This document shows, piece after piece, positions 34,086 through 42,851 of a DNA stretch of 64,000 bases. Under the pieces are notes generated by a model that saw only the letters and a list, made by a program, of their open reading frames with translations, was not told where the DNA came from and searched no databases. This DNA comes from CAWJFP01 sp963842155 (GTDB taxonomy: Bacteria; Pseudomonadota; Alphaproteobacteria; JACZXZ01), in NCBI GenBank assembly GCA_963842155.1, contig CAWJFP010000036.1, positions 62,001-126,000 of the forward strand, in the 5' to 3' direction. The translations under genes and the position numbers were made by a program. Numbering within the stretch: position 1 is the stretch's first letter; every line of letters begins with the position of its first letter.

Positions 34086-34945
34086 GCCGCGGCCGCCATA
34101 TGGCGCATATTCGCGCCGAGCTTCTCGAGGGCGCGCGCCTCGATCTGCCGAACGCGCTCCCGCGACACGCCGTATTTGTGGCTCAGATCCTCCAAGGTCG
34201 GAGGGTCTTCACTCAGCCGACGGGCCGTCAGGATATTGCGCTCGCGTTCGGTCAGCCTCTCCAGCGCCGAATGCATCAGGGCGCGGCGCTGCTGGAGCTC
34301 GTCCGACTGCACAAGCCGCCGCTCCTGGTCCGGAGCCTCGTCCATCAGGAAATCCTGCCACTCCGCGTCGCCTTCGCTGTCGACCAATTCGTTGAGCGAG
34401 GCATCGCGCGCGGCGAGCCGATGGCTCATTTCGACCACTTCGCTCTCGCGCACCGCGAGCTCGGTCGCAATGGAGCTGACCGCCTCGGGCGAGAGGTCGC
34501 CGCCATGAATCTCGTTGTGGGCGGCCTGGACGCGCCGCAGGTTGAAGAACAGCTTCTTCTGGGCCGCCGTGGTGCCGATCCGCACCAGCGAGGCCGAGCG
34601 CATGACGTATTCCTGCAGCTGCGCCCGCACCCACCAGATGGCATAGGTGCTGAAGCGGTTGCCATGCGCGGGGTCGAAGCGCACCAGGGCCTGCATCAGC
34701 CCGAGATTGCCTTCGGCGATGAGCTCGGAGAGCGGCAGCCCGTAGCCGAGGAAGCCGCGGGCGATCTTGATGACGAGACGCAGGTGGCTGCCGATGATCT
34801 GGTCGGCCGCCGCCTGGTCGCGGCTCTTCTGCCAGCGCTCGACGAGGCTGATCTCGGTGTCGGCGTCGAGCATGGGATATTTCCGCATCTCTGTCATATA
34901 ACGTGATAGCGGATCGGCTTGCGCCGGTTTGTAGCTTCTGATCAT
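34082..34945 (-). CDS. rpoH: heat-shock sigma factor (sigma-32 family)
   Basis: 287 aa from ATG 34945 (MIRSYKPAQADPLSRYMTEMRKYPMLDADTE). Region 2 is HLRLVIKIARGFLGYGLPLSELIAEGNLGLMQALVRFDPAHGNRFSTYAIWWVRAQLQEYVMR; the RpoH box QKKLFFNLRRVQ follows; region 4 is LSEDPPTLEDLSHKYGVSRERVRQIEARALEKL. The box distinguishes it from RpoD and RpoS. Alphaproteobacteria often have two RpoH paralogues and I cannot say which this is. A longer in-frame extension to 35137 lacks similarity. It overlaps the small downstream gene by four bases. Confidence 0.94.
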   Translation of the reverse strand: MIRSYKPAQADPLSRYMTEMRKYPMLDADTEISLVERWQKSRDQAAADQIIGSHLRLVIKIARGFLGYGLPLSELIAEGNLGLMQALVRFDPAHGNRFSTYAIWWVRAQLQEYVMRSASLVRIGTTAAQKKLFFNLRRVQAAHNEIHGGDLSPEAVSSIATELAVRESEVVEMSHRLAARDASLNELVDSEGDAEWQDFLMDEAPDQERRLVQSDELQQRRALMHSALERLTERERNILTARRLSEDPPTLEDLSHKYGVSRERVRQIEARALEKLGANMRHMAAAA

Positions 34946-35507
34946 TAGCAATCCATTTTCAATTGGGCCCGCCGCCTCTTTCCCTGGCGCGGCGTCCCGT
35001 GATAGTCGCCCCCGACTCGCCTGATGGCCATGCTGTAACCGCGCACGCGTCAAGCGCCATGCCGGCCTAACGGACATCTCCTGCTCGTCTTGGGAGGGAA
35101 GATAAACATTATTTAAGAACGAAATTCGAACTTTCAAGTGTTTTCACACCAGATTTTAGATAAATGTCGGCGATTGCCGCGGACGCCGTTGTCTCCTAGG
35201 GCGCAAGAATCGCCGTCTTGTGGATCGATTACGCCGTTTGATCGCAATCGTACCTTGGACATGAGGTGCATTTCGGCGTTATGCTCGGCACCTAACCATC
35301 GAGCCTGGTCCGTTTGCGCCGGATGACGGCGAGGCCGGGCCGACGGTAAAATCGCGCGGTGGAAATGCGGCGGTCGTCAAGGCCGGCCGCGAGGGCAGGG
35401 CCAATCCGGACGAGCGAATGCAGCGGTATTGGCAATCTGCGCTGTGCAGGATAAATAGGCTTCGCGATCCATATGCGCTTAGGCGCCTGTAAGAGGGGAC
35501 TCCAGAA
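34946..35507. other. intergenic region between rpoH and the HU gene
   Basis: No gene is convincing in these 562 bases. The stretch 35100-35165 is AT-rich and, read on the minus strand, contains CTTGAA (complement of 35133-35138), the -35 hexamer of RpoH-type promoters and also close to the sigma-70 -35. A weak AAATAA lies 17 bases further toward rpoH. This could allow rpoH to be auto-regulated, but the -10 is poor. The 62-codon open frame at 35138-35326 has no protein-like features. Confidence 0.5.
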
Positions 35508-35783
35508 ATGAAGCAAGCGGAACTCATTACCGCCGTCGCCAAGAAGACCGGGCTTACCGCGCGCGGCGCCAAGGATGCCGTGCAGGCCGTCTTCGCGCTC
35601 ATCCAGGCGAGCTTGACCAAGGGTGACAGTGTGCGCACCACACTCGGCACCTTCGGCACCGGCAAGCGCGGCGCTCGTCAAGGGCGCAACCCCCGCACTG
35701 GCAAATCGATAAAGATCAAGGCCTCGCGCACCGTGCGCTTCAAGCCGTCGAAGCCGCTCAAGGACAAAGTCAACAAGCGCTGA
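35508..35783 (+). CDS. HU family DNA-binding protein
   Basis: 91-aa nucleoid protein. The helical half KQAELITAVAKKTGLTARGAKDAVQAVFALIQASL is followed by the beta-arm region, where GKRGARQGRNPRTGKSIKIKASRTVRFKPSKPLKDKVNK includes the R-NP-TG arm tip that bends DNA. It acts as a dimer with DNA as ligand. Sequence does not decide between HU-alpha, HU-beta and a paralogue, so no symbol is given. Start ATG 35508 has a GAGGGGAC ribosome site. Confidence 0.95.
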   Translation: MKQAELITAVAKKTGLTARGAKDAVQAVFALIQASLTKGDSVRTTLGTFGTGKRGARQGRNPRTGKSIKIKASRTVRFKPSKPLKDKVNKR

Positions 35784-35981
35784 CCCCTATCGCGCGGCGA
35801 CCTCGGCGCCTGGCCAATTCGCCCATCCGAGACGGTGCGGAAAAGTCGGCTGCGTCGTCGCGAGGCCACCGGTGGGCCCGCCGCCCGGCGCGGTCGCGGA
35901 CCGCATAGGTGTGCGGCAACAGGTGAACGACGACACCCCGTCCAGCGGGCTGGGGCGCGGTGGTGCCAGGCCTGCGCGACA

Positions 35982-36010
35982 TTGCCAAGGCAAGGGCGAC
36001 CCGCTATAAC
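35982..36010 (+). promoter_or_regulatory. promoter of tRNA-Pro
   Basis: TTGCCA at 35982-35987 and TATAAC at 36005-36010 with a 17-base spacer. The tRNA starts 12 bases after the -10 box, the spacing expected of a stable-RNA promoter. Confidence 0.6.
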
Positions 36011-36022
36011 CGCGCCTCGCGC

Positions 36023-36099
36023 CGGGGAGTAGCTCAGCCTGGTAGAGCACCACGTTCGGGACGTGGGGGCCGGAGGTTCGAATCCTCTCTCCCCGACCA
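36023..36099 (+). tRNA. tRNA-Pro (anticodon CGG)
   Basis: 77-base cloverleaf with CCA encoded. Acceptor CGGGGAG pairs with CTCCCCG; the D arm contains AGCTCAGCCTGGTAGAGC; anticodon stem CCACG/CGTGG encloses TTCGGGA, anticodon CGG; the T arm is CGGAGGTTCGAATCCTC. It reads CCG proline codons. Confidence 0.97.
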
Positions 36100-36248
36100 T
36101 GGACGTCGGACGGGAAGCCGGCGCCGAGAAGCCTTGCATCGGTCCGCGGCTTATCGTCGGCGATCTCCCTGCTCCAAACCGCCGCGATGGCGGCGTTTCC
36201 GGGCTTGGTTCCGGGCGCCGGCCGGGCGGAGGATAGAAAGGTCAAAGC

Positions 36249-37682
36249 ATGTATCCGGAAATTTCGCTTTACGTCGACGGCGCCTGGTCCAAGGGCTCGA
36301 GCGGTCGTGGCCAGCCGGTGGTGAATCCCGCCACGAGCGAGCCCATCGGCACGACGCCGCATGCCGATCGCAGCGACCTCGATCGCGCCCTCGCCGCCGC
36401 CGACAAGGGCTTCAAGCTGTGGCGGAGGGTTTCCGCCTATGATCGTTACAGGATCATGCGCAAGGCCGCCGACATCCTGCGCGGGCGCGCCGACGAGATC
36501 GGCAAGATGATGACCATGGAGCAGGGCAAGCCCTTCATGGAAGCCAAACTGGAGACCGCGTTCGGCGGCGACATCATCGACTGGTTCGCCGAGGAGGGTC
36601 GGCGCGCCTATGGCCGCGTGATCCCGGCACGCGCGGACGGCATCTATCAGCTCGTCGTCAAGGAGCCCGTCGGCCCGGTCGCCGCCTTCACGCCGTGGAA
36701 TTTTCCCGTGAATCAGGCCGTGCGCAAGATTTCCGGCGCGCTCGCCGCGGGCTGCAGCATCATCATCAAGGGGCCTGAAGAGACGCCGGCCTCCGTCATG
36801 GAGCTGGTGCGCGCTTTCGCCGACGCGGGCGTGCCGGCGGGCGTCGTCAACCTCGTCTTCGGCGTGCCGTCGGAGATCTCGGAATATCTCATCGCCCATC
36901 CGGTCATCCGCAAGATATCCTTCACCGGCTCGACCACGGTGGGCAAGCATCTCGCCGCGCTGGCAGGCAAGCATATGAAGCGCGTGACGATGGAGCTGGG
37001 CGGCCATGCGCCGGCCATCGTCTTCGAGGATGCCGATCTGGAAGCGGCCGTGAAGGTCCTCTCCGCCAACAAGTTCCGCAATGCCGGCCAGGTTTGCGTG
37101 GCGCCGACGCGCTTTCTGGTGCAGGAGGGCGTCTATGAGCGCTTCCTGGACAAGTTCGTCGCCGCGACCAAGGCGATCAAGGTGGGCGACGGCCTCGACA
37201 AGGAGACGCGCATGGGCCCCCTCGCCAATGCCCGGCGGGTCGAAGCCGTGCAATCCTTCGTCGCCGATGCCGTCGAGAAGGGCGCCACCCTGCGGGCGGG
37301 CGGCAAGCGCATCGGCAACAAGGGCAATTTCTTCGAGCCGACCGTGCTCACCGATGTCCCGCTCACGGCGCGCATCATGAACGAGGAGCCTTTTGGTCCG
37401 CTCGCGCCGATCCTGCCCTTCAAGGATTTCGAGGCCGCGGTCGCCGAATCGAACCGGCTCTCCTACGGCCTGGCCGCGTACGCCTATACCAAATCGGCGC
37501 GCACGGCGACCGCGATCGGCGCGGCCTTCGAAAGCGGCATGGTGTCGATCAACCATCACGGCCTGGCCTTGCCCGAAACCCCCTTCGGCGGAGTGAAGGA
37601 TTCGGGCTATGGCAGCGAAGGCGGCACCGAGGCGCTCGAAGGCTATCTAAATACCAAGTTCATTACCCAAGCCTCCTTGTGA
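36249..37682 (+). CDS. NAD(P)-dependent aldehyde dehydrogenase, succinate-semialdehyde type
   Basis: 477-aa ALDH. Catalytic residues are in VTMELGGHAPAIVFEDADL (Glu, near 255) and NAGQVCVAPTRF (Cys, near 287); the nucleotide-binding FTGSTTVGKHL is at 222. FTPWNFPVNQAVRKISGALAAGCSIIIKGPEETPAS is close to gabD-like succinate-semialdehyde dehydrogenases, but related aldehydes are possible. It stands alone, with a polysaccharide export gene on the same strand 34 bases downstream that need not share a function. Confidence 0.9.
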   Translation: MYPEISLYVDGAWSKGSSGRGQPVVNPATSEPIGTTPHADRSDLDRALAAADKGFKLWRRVSAYDRYRIMRKAADILRGRADEIGKMMTMEQGKPFMEAKLETAFGGDIIDWFAEEGRRAYGRVIPARADGIYQLVVKEPVGPVAAFTPWNFPVNQAVRKISGALAAGCSIIIKGPEETPASVMELVRAFADAGVPAGVVNLVFGVPSEISEYLIAHPVIRKISFTGSTTVGKHLAALAGKHMKRVTMELGGHAPAIVFEDADLEAAVKVLSANKFRNAGQVCVAPTRFLVQEGVYERFLDKFVAATKAIKVGDGLDKETRMGPLANARRVEAVQSFVADAVEKGATLRAGGKRIGNKGNFFEPTVLTDVPLTARIMNEEPFGPLAPILPFKDFEAAVAESNRLSYGLAAYAYTKSARTATAIGAAFESGMVSINHHGLALPETPFGGVKDSGYGSEGGTEALEGYLNTKFITQASL

Positions 37683-37716
37683 TAAAAGGCTGGCGGAACA
37701 ACCATCCTGGCCAGAT

Positions 37717-38298
37717 ATGTCGCTCGGATTGATCGGTCGTTCGGCAAATCGCTTGGCCTTCGCCCTCTCGCTGGGCCTCGTGCTGCTCGTTGCCGGCTGC
37801 GGCGCCGAGACGGCCGCTCCGGCTTCCAAGCCGCATGCGGCGTTCACTTACCGGCTGGGGCCGGGCGATACGCTGAACATCTCCGTCTATGAGCAGCCCG
37901 ACTTGACCGGCAAATACGTCGTCGACGGCAGCGGCGGCCTCGCCTTTCCGCTGATCGGCCGCGTGCCGGCCGGCGGCAAGACGGCCGACGAGGTGCGCGC
38001 CGTCATCGCGACCGAGCTCAATAACGGCTTCCTCGTCAATCCGAAAGTGACCGTGCAGGTCGCTTCCTATCGGCCCTATTACATCCTCGGCGAGGTCGGC
38101 AAGCCGGGAAGCTATGCCTATGTCGAGGGGCTCACCATTCGCGAGGCGGTCGCGGTGGCGGGCGGCTTCACCAAGATCGCGCACGAGGCGCACATCAAGG
38201 TCACGCATCCGGGCGGCGCCGGCGGGACCGTCGACGAGACGCCGGACGATTTCGTCGAGCCGGGCGACACCATCACCGTCGAGCGCCGGCTGTTCTAG
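37717..38298 (+). CDS. polysaccharide biosynthesis/export lipoprotein
   Basis: 193 aa. The signal peptide ends in the lipobox LVLLVAGC, so it is anchored by lipid at the mature cysteine. Then comes the Poly_export domain (YRLGPGDTLNISVYEQPDLTGKYVVDGSGGLAFPLIGRVPAGG) and an SLBB part starting YYILGEVGKPGSYAYVEGLTIREAVAVAGGF. This is the Wza/GumB-like outer membrane exporter class but in a short form. No polymerase or glycosyltransferase genes adjoin it, so it may serve an unlinked locus. Confidence 0.9.
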   Translation: MSLGLIGRSANRLAFALSLGLVLLVAGCGAETAAPASKPHAAFTYRLGPGDTLNISVYEQPDLTGKYVVDGSGGLAFPLIGRVPAGGKTADEVRAVIATELNNGFLVNPKVTVQVASYRPYYILGEVGKPGSYAYVEGLTIREAVAVAGGFTKIAHEAHIKVTHPGGAGGTVDETPDDFVEPGDTITVERRLF

Positions 38299-38300
38299 CC

Positions 38301-39323
38301 TTAGCGCGCGCGCTGGATGCAGAAGTCGACGAGCTCGATGAGCGAGCGTTTGACGGTCAATTCGGGAAAAATGCCGAGAGCGTCGCGCGCGATCGCGCCG
38401 TAATGGCCGGCGCGGGCGACGGTATCGCGCAAGGCGCCGTGCTTCTCCAAGAGCGCTATCGCGTGATCGAGGTCGTCCTCGCGCTGTTCGAGCTGCTCGA
38501 GAACGCGGCGCCAGAAGACGCGCTCGACCTCGTTGCCGCGGCGGAAGGCGAGCACGACAGGCAGGGTGATCTTGCCCTCGCGGAAATCGTCGCCGATGTT
38601 CTTGCCCAGCAACTCGCGGTGCGCGGCGAAGTCGAGCACGTCGTCGACGAGCTGGAAGGCGATGCCGAGATTGAGGCCGTAGCCGTCGAGAGCTTCCTCC
38701 TCGACCTTGGGCCGCTCGGCGACGACCGCGCCGATCCGGCAGGCCGCGGCGAACAAGGTGGCGGTCTTCGCCCGGATGACCTCGAGATAGGCCGTCTCGC
38801 TCGTCTCGGTGTCGTTGGCGGTAATGAGCTGATGCACTTCCCCCTCGGCGATCACCGCCGAGGCGTGGGAGAGGATGCGCAGCACGTCGAGCGAGCCGTC
38901 CTCCACCATGAGCTGAAAGGCGCGGCTGAAGAGGAAATCGCCCACCAGCACGCTCGACTTGTTGCCCCACACGGCGTTCGCGGTAGCGAGCCCCCGTCTC
39001 AAGTCGCTCGCGTCGACCACGTCGTCATGGAGCAAGGTGGCGGTGTGGATGAACTCCACGCAGGCGGCGAGCTTGATGTGGCGGCGCCCCGCATAGCAGC
39101 AGAGCCTGGAGGCGGCGAGCGTCAGAATTGGGCGCAGCCGCTTGCCGCCGGCCGCCACGATATGACCGGCGAGCTGCGGGATGAGGGTGACGGGGCTGTC
39201 CATGAGCTGGACGATGGCCTCGTTGACCTGCCGCAGATCGTCGGCGACGAGGTCGTGAAGCCTTGCGAAGGCGGCCTCGGGCGTCTTGTCCCGCCCTTCT
39301 TCCAGATTGACGACGACGGCCAC
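38301..39323 (-). CDS. ispB: polyprenyl synthetase (octaprenyl-diphosphate synthase type)
   Basis: 340-aa trans-prenyltransferase making the long side chain of ubiquinone. The first aspartate-rich motif is LLHDDVVDASDLRRG near 90, and the second is FQLVDDVLDFAAHR near 215. GGKRLRPILTLAASRLC is the IPP-binding start. The chain length is not decided by these motifs, so octa- or decaprenyl are both possible. It is convergent with the export lipoprotein gene (2 bases apart) and divergent from the DUF2007 gene. Confidence 0.92.
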   Translation of the reverse strand: MAVVVNLEEGRDKTPEAAFARLHDLVADDLRQVNEAIVQLMDSPVTLIPQLAGHIVAAGGKRLRPILTLAASRLCCYAGRRHIKLAACVEFIHTATLLHDDVVDASDLRRGLATANAVWGNKSSVLVGDFLFSRAFQLMVEDGSLDVLRILSHASAVIAEGEVHQLITANDTETSETAYLEVIRAKTATLFAAACRIGAVVAERPKVEEEALDGYGLNLGIAFQLVDDVLDFAAHRELLGKNIGDDFREGKITLPVVLAFRRGNEVERVFWRRVLEQLEQREDDLDHAIALLEKHGALRDTVARAGHYGAIARDALGIFPELTVKRSLIELVDFCIQRAR

Positions 39324-39477
39324 GAGCGTCCCTTGTCCCAGCGCCGCTTGACGAAGGCATGTCCAGCCGCGAGCATAGACCGCATGCCGCTCGGGTCAAG
39401 CGCCGACGGGCCAGCGAGCGGCGGGTCGGGCGCGGTGATCGAAGGCGCGCCGGCGCCGAGGCTCGAGGGGGCGGTTC

Positions 39478-39696
39478 ATGAAGGAGCTGTTGCGGACAAA
39501 CAATCCCGTACTGATCTCCTTCGCTGTCGCCCTGCTGCGGGATGCGCATATCGAAGCCGTCGTTCTCGACACGCATGCCAGCATTCTCGAAGGCAGCATC
39601 GCCGCGATTCCGCGCCGAATCATGGTGCCCGAGCCGGATCATGCCCGCGCCCGCGCCTTGCTCGCCGACACCGGGGAGCTGCCGCCGCTTGCCTGA
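39478..39696 (+). CDS. DUF2007 small signal-transducer-like protein
   Basis: 72 aa: MKELLRTNNPVLISFAVALLRDAHIEAVVLDTHASILEGSIAAIPRRIMVPEPDH..ARALLAD. This matches the DUF2007 family of GlnB-like-fold proteins found next to a SAM methyltransferase and polyprenyl synthase gene in many alphaproteobacteria, as here. Function is unknown. Its stop overlaps the start assigned to the methyltransferase. Confidence 0.85.
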   Translation: MKELLRTNNPVLISFAVALLRDAHIEAVVLDTHASILEGSIAAIPRRIMVPEPDHARARALLADTGELPPLA

Positions 39697-40432
39697 CGCA
39701 TTGACGCAAGACAGCCTGCTCGGCGGGCGGGTGCGGCTCAACCAGCCCGCCGAGGGCTATCGCGTGGCGATCGATCCGGTGCTGCTGGCCGCCGCCGTGC
39801 CGGCACTGCCCGGCGATCAGGTCCTCGATGTCGGCTCGGGCTCGGGCGCCGCCGCGCTTTGCCTCGCTTATCGGGTCGCGGGCTGCCGCGTGACGGGTAT
39901 CGAGCTGCAATCTCCGCTGGTGCGGCTGGCGAACGACAATGCCGCGCTCAACCTGATGCAAGATCGCGTCGCCTTCATCGAGGGCGATCTGTTGCGGCCG
40001 CCGCCCGGTCTCGTCCCTGGCGCTTTCGCCCATGCGATGGCGAACCCGCCGCAGCTCGCGGCCGATCGGGCGGTTTCGTCGCCCGCATCTTCGAAGGCCG
40101 TCGCCACCGTCGAAGGCGAGGCGCGGCTGGCGAGCTGGATCGGCTTCTGCCTCGCCATGGTTCGGCAGCGCGGCAGCATCACGCTCATCCATCGCGCCGA
40201 TCGGCTTGATGCGCTGTTGGCCGTGCTCCATAAGCGCGCAGGGGCGATCGTCGTCTTTCCTCTGTGGCCAACGGCGGACGGCCGCGACGCCAAGCGCGTG
40301 CTGGTGCAGGCACGCAAAGGGTCGGACGCTCCCATGCGGCTCGCCGCGGGGCTTCTCCTACATGGGCCGGACGGCGGCTACACGAAAGCGGCGGATGCCG
40401 TCTTGCGCGAGGGCGCCGCGCTCGAGTTCTGA
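39689..40432 (+). CDS. tRNA1(Val) adenine-N6 methyltransferase family (TrmN6-like)
   Basis: 247-aa Rossmann-fold methyltransferase. Motif I is VLDVGSGSGAAALCLAYR, the acidic end of beta-2 is VTGIELQSPLVRLANDNA, and motif IV is AHAMANPPQLA; the NPP there is typical of base amino-methylating enzymes. The opening LLGGRVRLNQPAEGYRVAIDPVLLAAAVP is the usual COG4123 start. The start is uncertain: TTG 39689 gives this length and overlaps the DUF2007 stop by eight bases. Confidence 0.85.
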   Translation: MPDALTQDSLLGGRVRLNQPAEGYRVAIDPVLLAAAVPALPGDQVLDVGSGSGAAALCLAYRVAGCRVTGIELQSPLVRLANDNAALNLMQDRVAFIEGDLLRPPPGLVPGAFAHAMANPPQLAADRAVSSPASSKAVATVEGEARLASWIGFCLAMVRQRGSITLIHRADRLDALLAVLHKRAGAIVVFPLWPTADGRDAKRVLVQARKGSDAPMRLAAGLLLHGPDGGYTKAADAVLREGAALEF

Positions 40433-40475
40433 GCGATTGCCACGGCGTGAAGCGGAGGCCTATCCTGGGTCCATC

Positions 40476-41343
40476 ATGGTGCTGAACGGCCTCCTCGACC
40501 GCCTGCCTCTCGGTAATCTGCGCAAGCCCGCGCCGCTCGTTTCGGCCGTGCGGCTCTACGGCGCGATCGGGCCAATCGGCCCTATGAGGGGCGGGATGAG
40601 CATCTCCAGCCTCGCCAGTACGCTGGAGCGGGCCTTCTCGCCCAAGCCGCTCGCCGCGGTGGCCCTGTTGGTGAACTCGCCCGGCGGCTCGCCCGCCCAA
40701 TCGGCCTTGATCGCCGGACGCATCCGCCAGCTTGCGCAGGAAAAGCGCGTGCCCGTCTTCGCATTCGCCGAGGATGTCGCCGCCTCCGGGGGCTATTGGC
40801 TCGCCTCGGCGGCGGACGAAATCTTCGCGACCGAGACCTCCATCATCGGTTCGATCGGCGTGATCAGCGCAGGCTTCGGCCTGCAGGATATGATCGCGCG
40901 CATCGGCGTGGAGCGCCGGCTTCATACCTCGGGCGAGCGAAAATCCTTCCTCGATCCCTTTCGCCCGGAGGAGCCGCGCGACGTGGCGCGGCTCGAAGCG
41001 ATCCAACGGGAGCTGCACGAGTCCTTCAAGGCGCAGAATTCGCAGCCGGCGCGGCGCCAAGCTCAAGAACCCCGAGGAGGAGGTCTTCAGCGGCGAGTTT
41101 TGGACCGGCCGGCGCGCGCTCGAGCTCGGGCTCATCGACGGTATCGGCGATTTGCGCTCGACGCTCCGCCAACGCTTCGGCGAGAAGGTGCGTATCAGGC
41201 TGGTCGCCGACGAGCGCAGCCGGCTGCGCCGCTGGCTGCGTCTCGGCGCGGGAGGCGGGGAGGGCATAGTGCCGGCGGATTGGGCTGCGGAGCTTGTCGC
41301 GGCGCTCGAGGCGAAGGCCCTCTGGTCGCGCTTCGGGCTCTAG
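40476..41343 (+). CDS. S49 family peptidase (SppA-like), split by a one-base frameshift
   Basis: Serine protease of the signal-peptide-peptidase A type. The front contains VALLVNSPGGSPAQSALIAGRIRQL and EDVAASGGYWLASAADEIFATETSIIGSIGV; the catalytic serine is that of AASGGYW. After LHESFKAQ the frame is lost at 41037-41038 (an extra A in CAGAATT); removing it restores IRSRRGAKLKNPEEEVFSGEFWTGRRALELGLIDGIGDL and the natural end at 41343. About 288 aa if corrected. No N-terminal signal is seen, as in other short alphaproteobacterial S49 proteins. Confidence 0.85.
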
Positions 41344-41416
41344 TGTGGTGGATTTGAAGTTCCCAAGATTTCGATGGCATCCACGTCTAGGAACTTCAAA
41401 TCCGGGAACCACACTA
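41341..41416. repeat. imperfect palindrome A, hairpin-forming repeat
   Basis: TAGTGTGGT at 41341-41349 pairs with ACCACACTA at 41408-41416, and GATTTGAAGTTCC at 41351-41363 pairs with GGAACTTCAAATC at 41390-41402, giving a long stem with a loop of about 26 bases. It begins in the S49 stop codon and is much more AT-rich than its surroundings. Possible roles: bidirectional terminator between convergent genes, or a miniature mobile repeat. Confidence 0.8.
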
Positions 41417-41430
41417 ATTCAATAGATTGC

Positions 41431-41502
41431 TAGTGTGGCTTTGAATTCGAAATTCGCTCGCGGACTTGCCCCAAGGTATGGCGAATTTCGGATTCGCCAC
41501 AC
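41431..41502. repeat. imperfect palindrome B, sister of palindrome A
   Basis: GTGTGGC at 41433-41439 pairs with GCCACAC at 41496-41502; GAATTCGAAATTCGC at 41443-41457 pairs with GCGAATTTCGGATTC at 41481-41495 with one mismatch. It shares the TAGTGTGG end with palindrome A, 14 bases away, but its core differs, so they are related at the tips only. Confidence 0.8.
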
Positions 41503-41524
41503 CGGCGGCGTCCCCCCGTCGCGG

Positions 41525-42052
41525 CTATTCGATGATGCCGCAAGCGATATGCGCGCCGCCTCCGCCGAGCGGGTCCGGCTTGTCGGAATAATTGTCGCCG
41601 CCCTCGTCGATCATCAGCGCATGGCCGTGGAGCGCGCGTATGTTGAGGCGCGGCGCGAGCAGGGGGTAGGTCGACGCCCCGTCCGCGTTGACGACGAGAC
41701 CGGGCAGGTCGCCGAGATGGCCGAAAACGGCATAGGGACCATTATGGGCGTTGCTATGGTTGGGGTCGAAATGACCGCCGGCGGCGACGCCCGCCGCCAA
41801 CTCGCTGTTGCTTTGGCCTGCGCGGCAGCTCGGATTCTCGTGCACGTGGAAGCCATGGATGCCGGGTTCGAGCCCCTTGAGGTCGGGCTGGATCAGGAGG
41901 CCCCAACGGATATCCTTGAGGATCACCACCCCGATCGGCTCGCCGATGCCGCTCGGGTCGATCGCCTTCATCTCGACGGTGAGGGTCTCCGCCCTGGCCG
42001 CGGCCGTCACGCACAAGAGCGCCGCGGCGATCGACAATCCCCCGAGCTTCAT
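41525..42052 (-). CDS. sodC: periplasmic Cu,Zn superoxide dismutase
   Basis: 175-aa enzyme disproportionating superoxide in the periplasm. Signal peptide MKLGGLSIAAALLCVTAAARA, then the copper-zinc ligands in HGFHVHENPSC, GGHFDP and HLGDLPGLVVN, and the signature GHALMIDEGGDNYSDKPDPLGGGGAHIACG at the C-terminus. It is convergent with the S49 gene, with the palindromic repeats between. Confidence 0.96.
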   Translation of the reverse strand: MKLGGLSIAAALLCVTAAARAETLTVEMKAIDPSGIGEPIGVVILKDIRWGLLIQPDLKGLEPGIHGFHVHENPSCRAGQSNSELAAGVAAGGHFDPNHSNAHNGPYAVFGHLGDLPGLVVNADGASTYPLLAPRLNIRALHGHALMIDEGGDNYSDKPDPLGGGGAHIACGIIE

Positions 42053-42068
42053 GACCCGGCTCGGCCGC

Positions 42069-42851
42069 CTATTGCATGTACCAACCGTGGCTCACCAGGA
42101 TCGACTGGCCGGTCAGCGCATTGGTCTTGGAGGCGGCGAGAAAGACCGCGAGCTCGGCCACGTCCTCGAGGGTGGTGAATTCGCCATCGACGGTCTGGCC
42201 GAGCATCACCTTCTTCACCACCTCGTCCTCGCTGATGCCAAGCTCCTTCGCCTGCTGCGGAATTTGCCGCTCCACCAGCGGCGTGCGCACGAATCCCGGA
42301 CAGATCACGTGCGAGCGCACCTTGTGCGCGGCACCCTCCTTGGCGACGGTGCGGGCGAGGCCGAGCAGCGCATGCTTGGCCGCGACATAGGGCGCCTTGA
42401 GGGGCGAGGCCTCATGCGAGTGGACCGAGCCCATATAGATGATCACGCCGCCGCGATCGGCCTTGTACATTTCGCGCAATGCCGCACGCGTGCAGAGAAA
42501 GCCGCCGTCGAGATGGATGGTCACGACTTTGCGCCAGTCGGCGAGCGAGAGCTTGTCGATCGGATCGATATGCTGGATGCCGGCATTGCTGACCATGATG
42601 TCGAGCGCGCCGAAGGTCTTGACCGCCGTGTCCACGGCGCCCGCGACCTCGGCCTCGCTGGTCACGTCCATGCGCAGCCCGATCGCGCGGCCGCCCATGA
42701 GCCCGATCTCCTTTGCCACCGCGTTCGCGCCATCGAGGTTCAGGTCCGCAATTCCCAGCCTGGCGCCCTCGCGGGCGAAGGCAAGCGCGATCTCGCGCCC
42801 GATCCCGCTCGCCGAGCCGGTGACGATCGCGACCTTGTCCTGCAGCCTCAT
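42069..42851 (-). CDS. 3-hydroxybutyrate dehydrogenase (SDR family)
   Basis: 260-aa short-chain dehydrogenase: nucleotide motif VTGSASGIGREIALAF, NNAG-type VSNAGIQHIDPIDKL and the catalytic YVAAKHALLGLA. VIICPGF-like HVICPGFVRTPLVERQIPQQAKELGI and the C-terminal GQSILVSHGWYMQ are diagnostic of NAD-dependent D-3-hydroxybutyrate dehydrogenase, used in polyhydroxybutyrate breakdown. It overlaps the patatin gene upstream by four bases (ATGA), so the two are co-translated. A symbol such as bdhA would fit, but I did not confirm it. Confidence 0.92.
   Translation of the reverse strand: MRLQDKVAIVTGSASGIGREIALAFAREGARLGIADLNLDGANAVAKEIGLMGGRAIGLRMDVTSEAEVAGAVDTAVKTFGALDIMVSNAGIQHIDPIDKLSLADWRKVVTIHLDGGFLCTRAALREMYKADRGGVIIYMGSVHSHEASPLKAPYVAAKHALLGLARTVAKEGAAHKVRSHVICPGFVRTPLVERQIPQQAKELGISEDEVVKKVMLGQTVDGEFTTLEDVAELAVFLAASKTNALTGQSILVSHGWYMQ

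Noticed and set aside
35138..35326. 62-codon open frame between rpoH and HU
   Set aside because: No ribosome site and no structured sequence; lies in an AT-rich promoter region.
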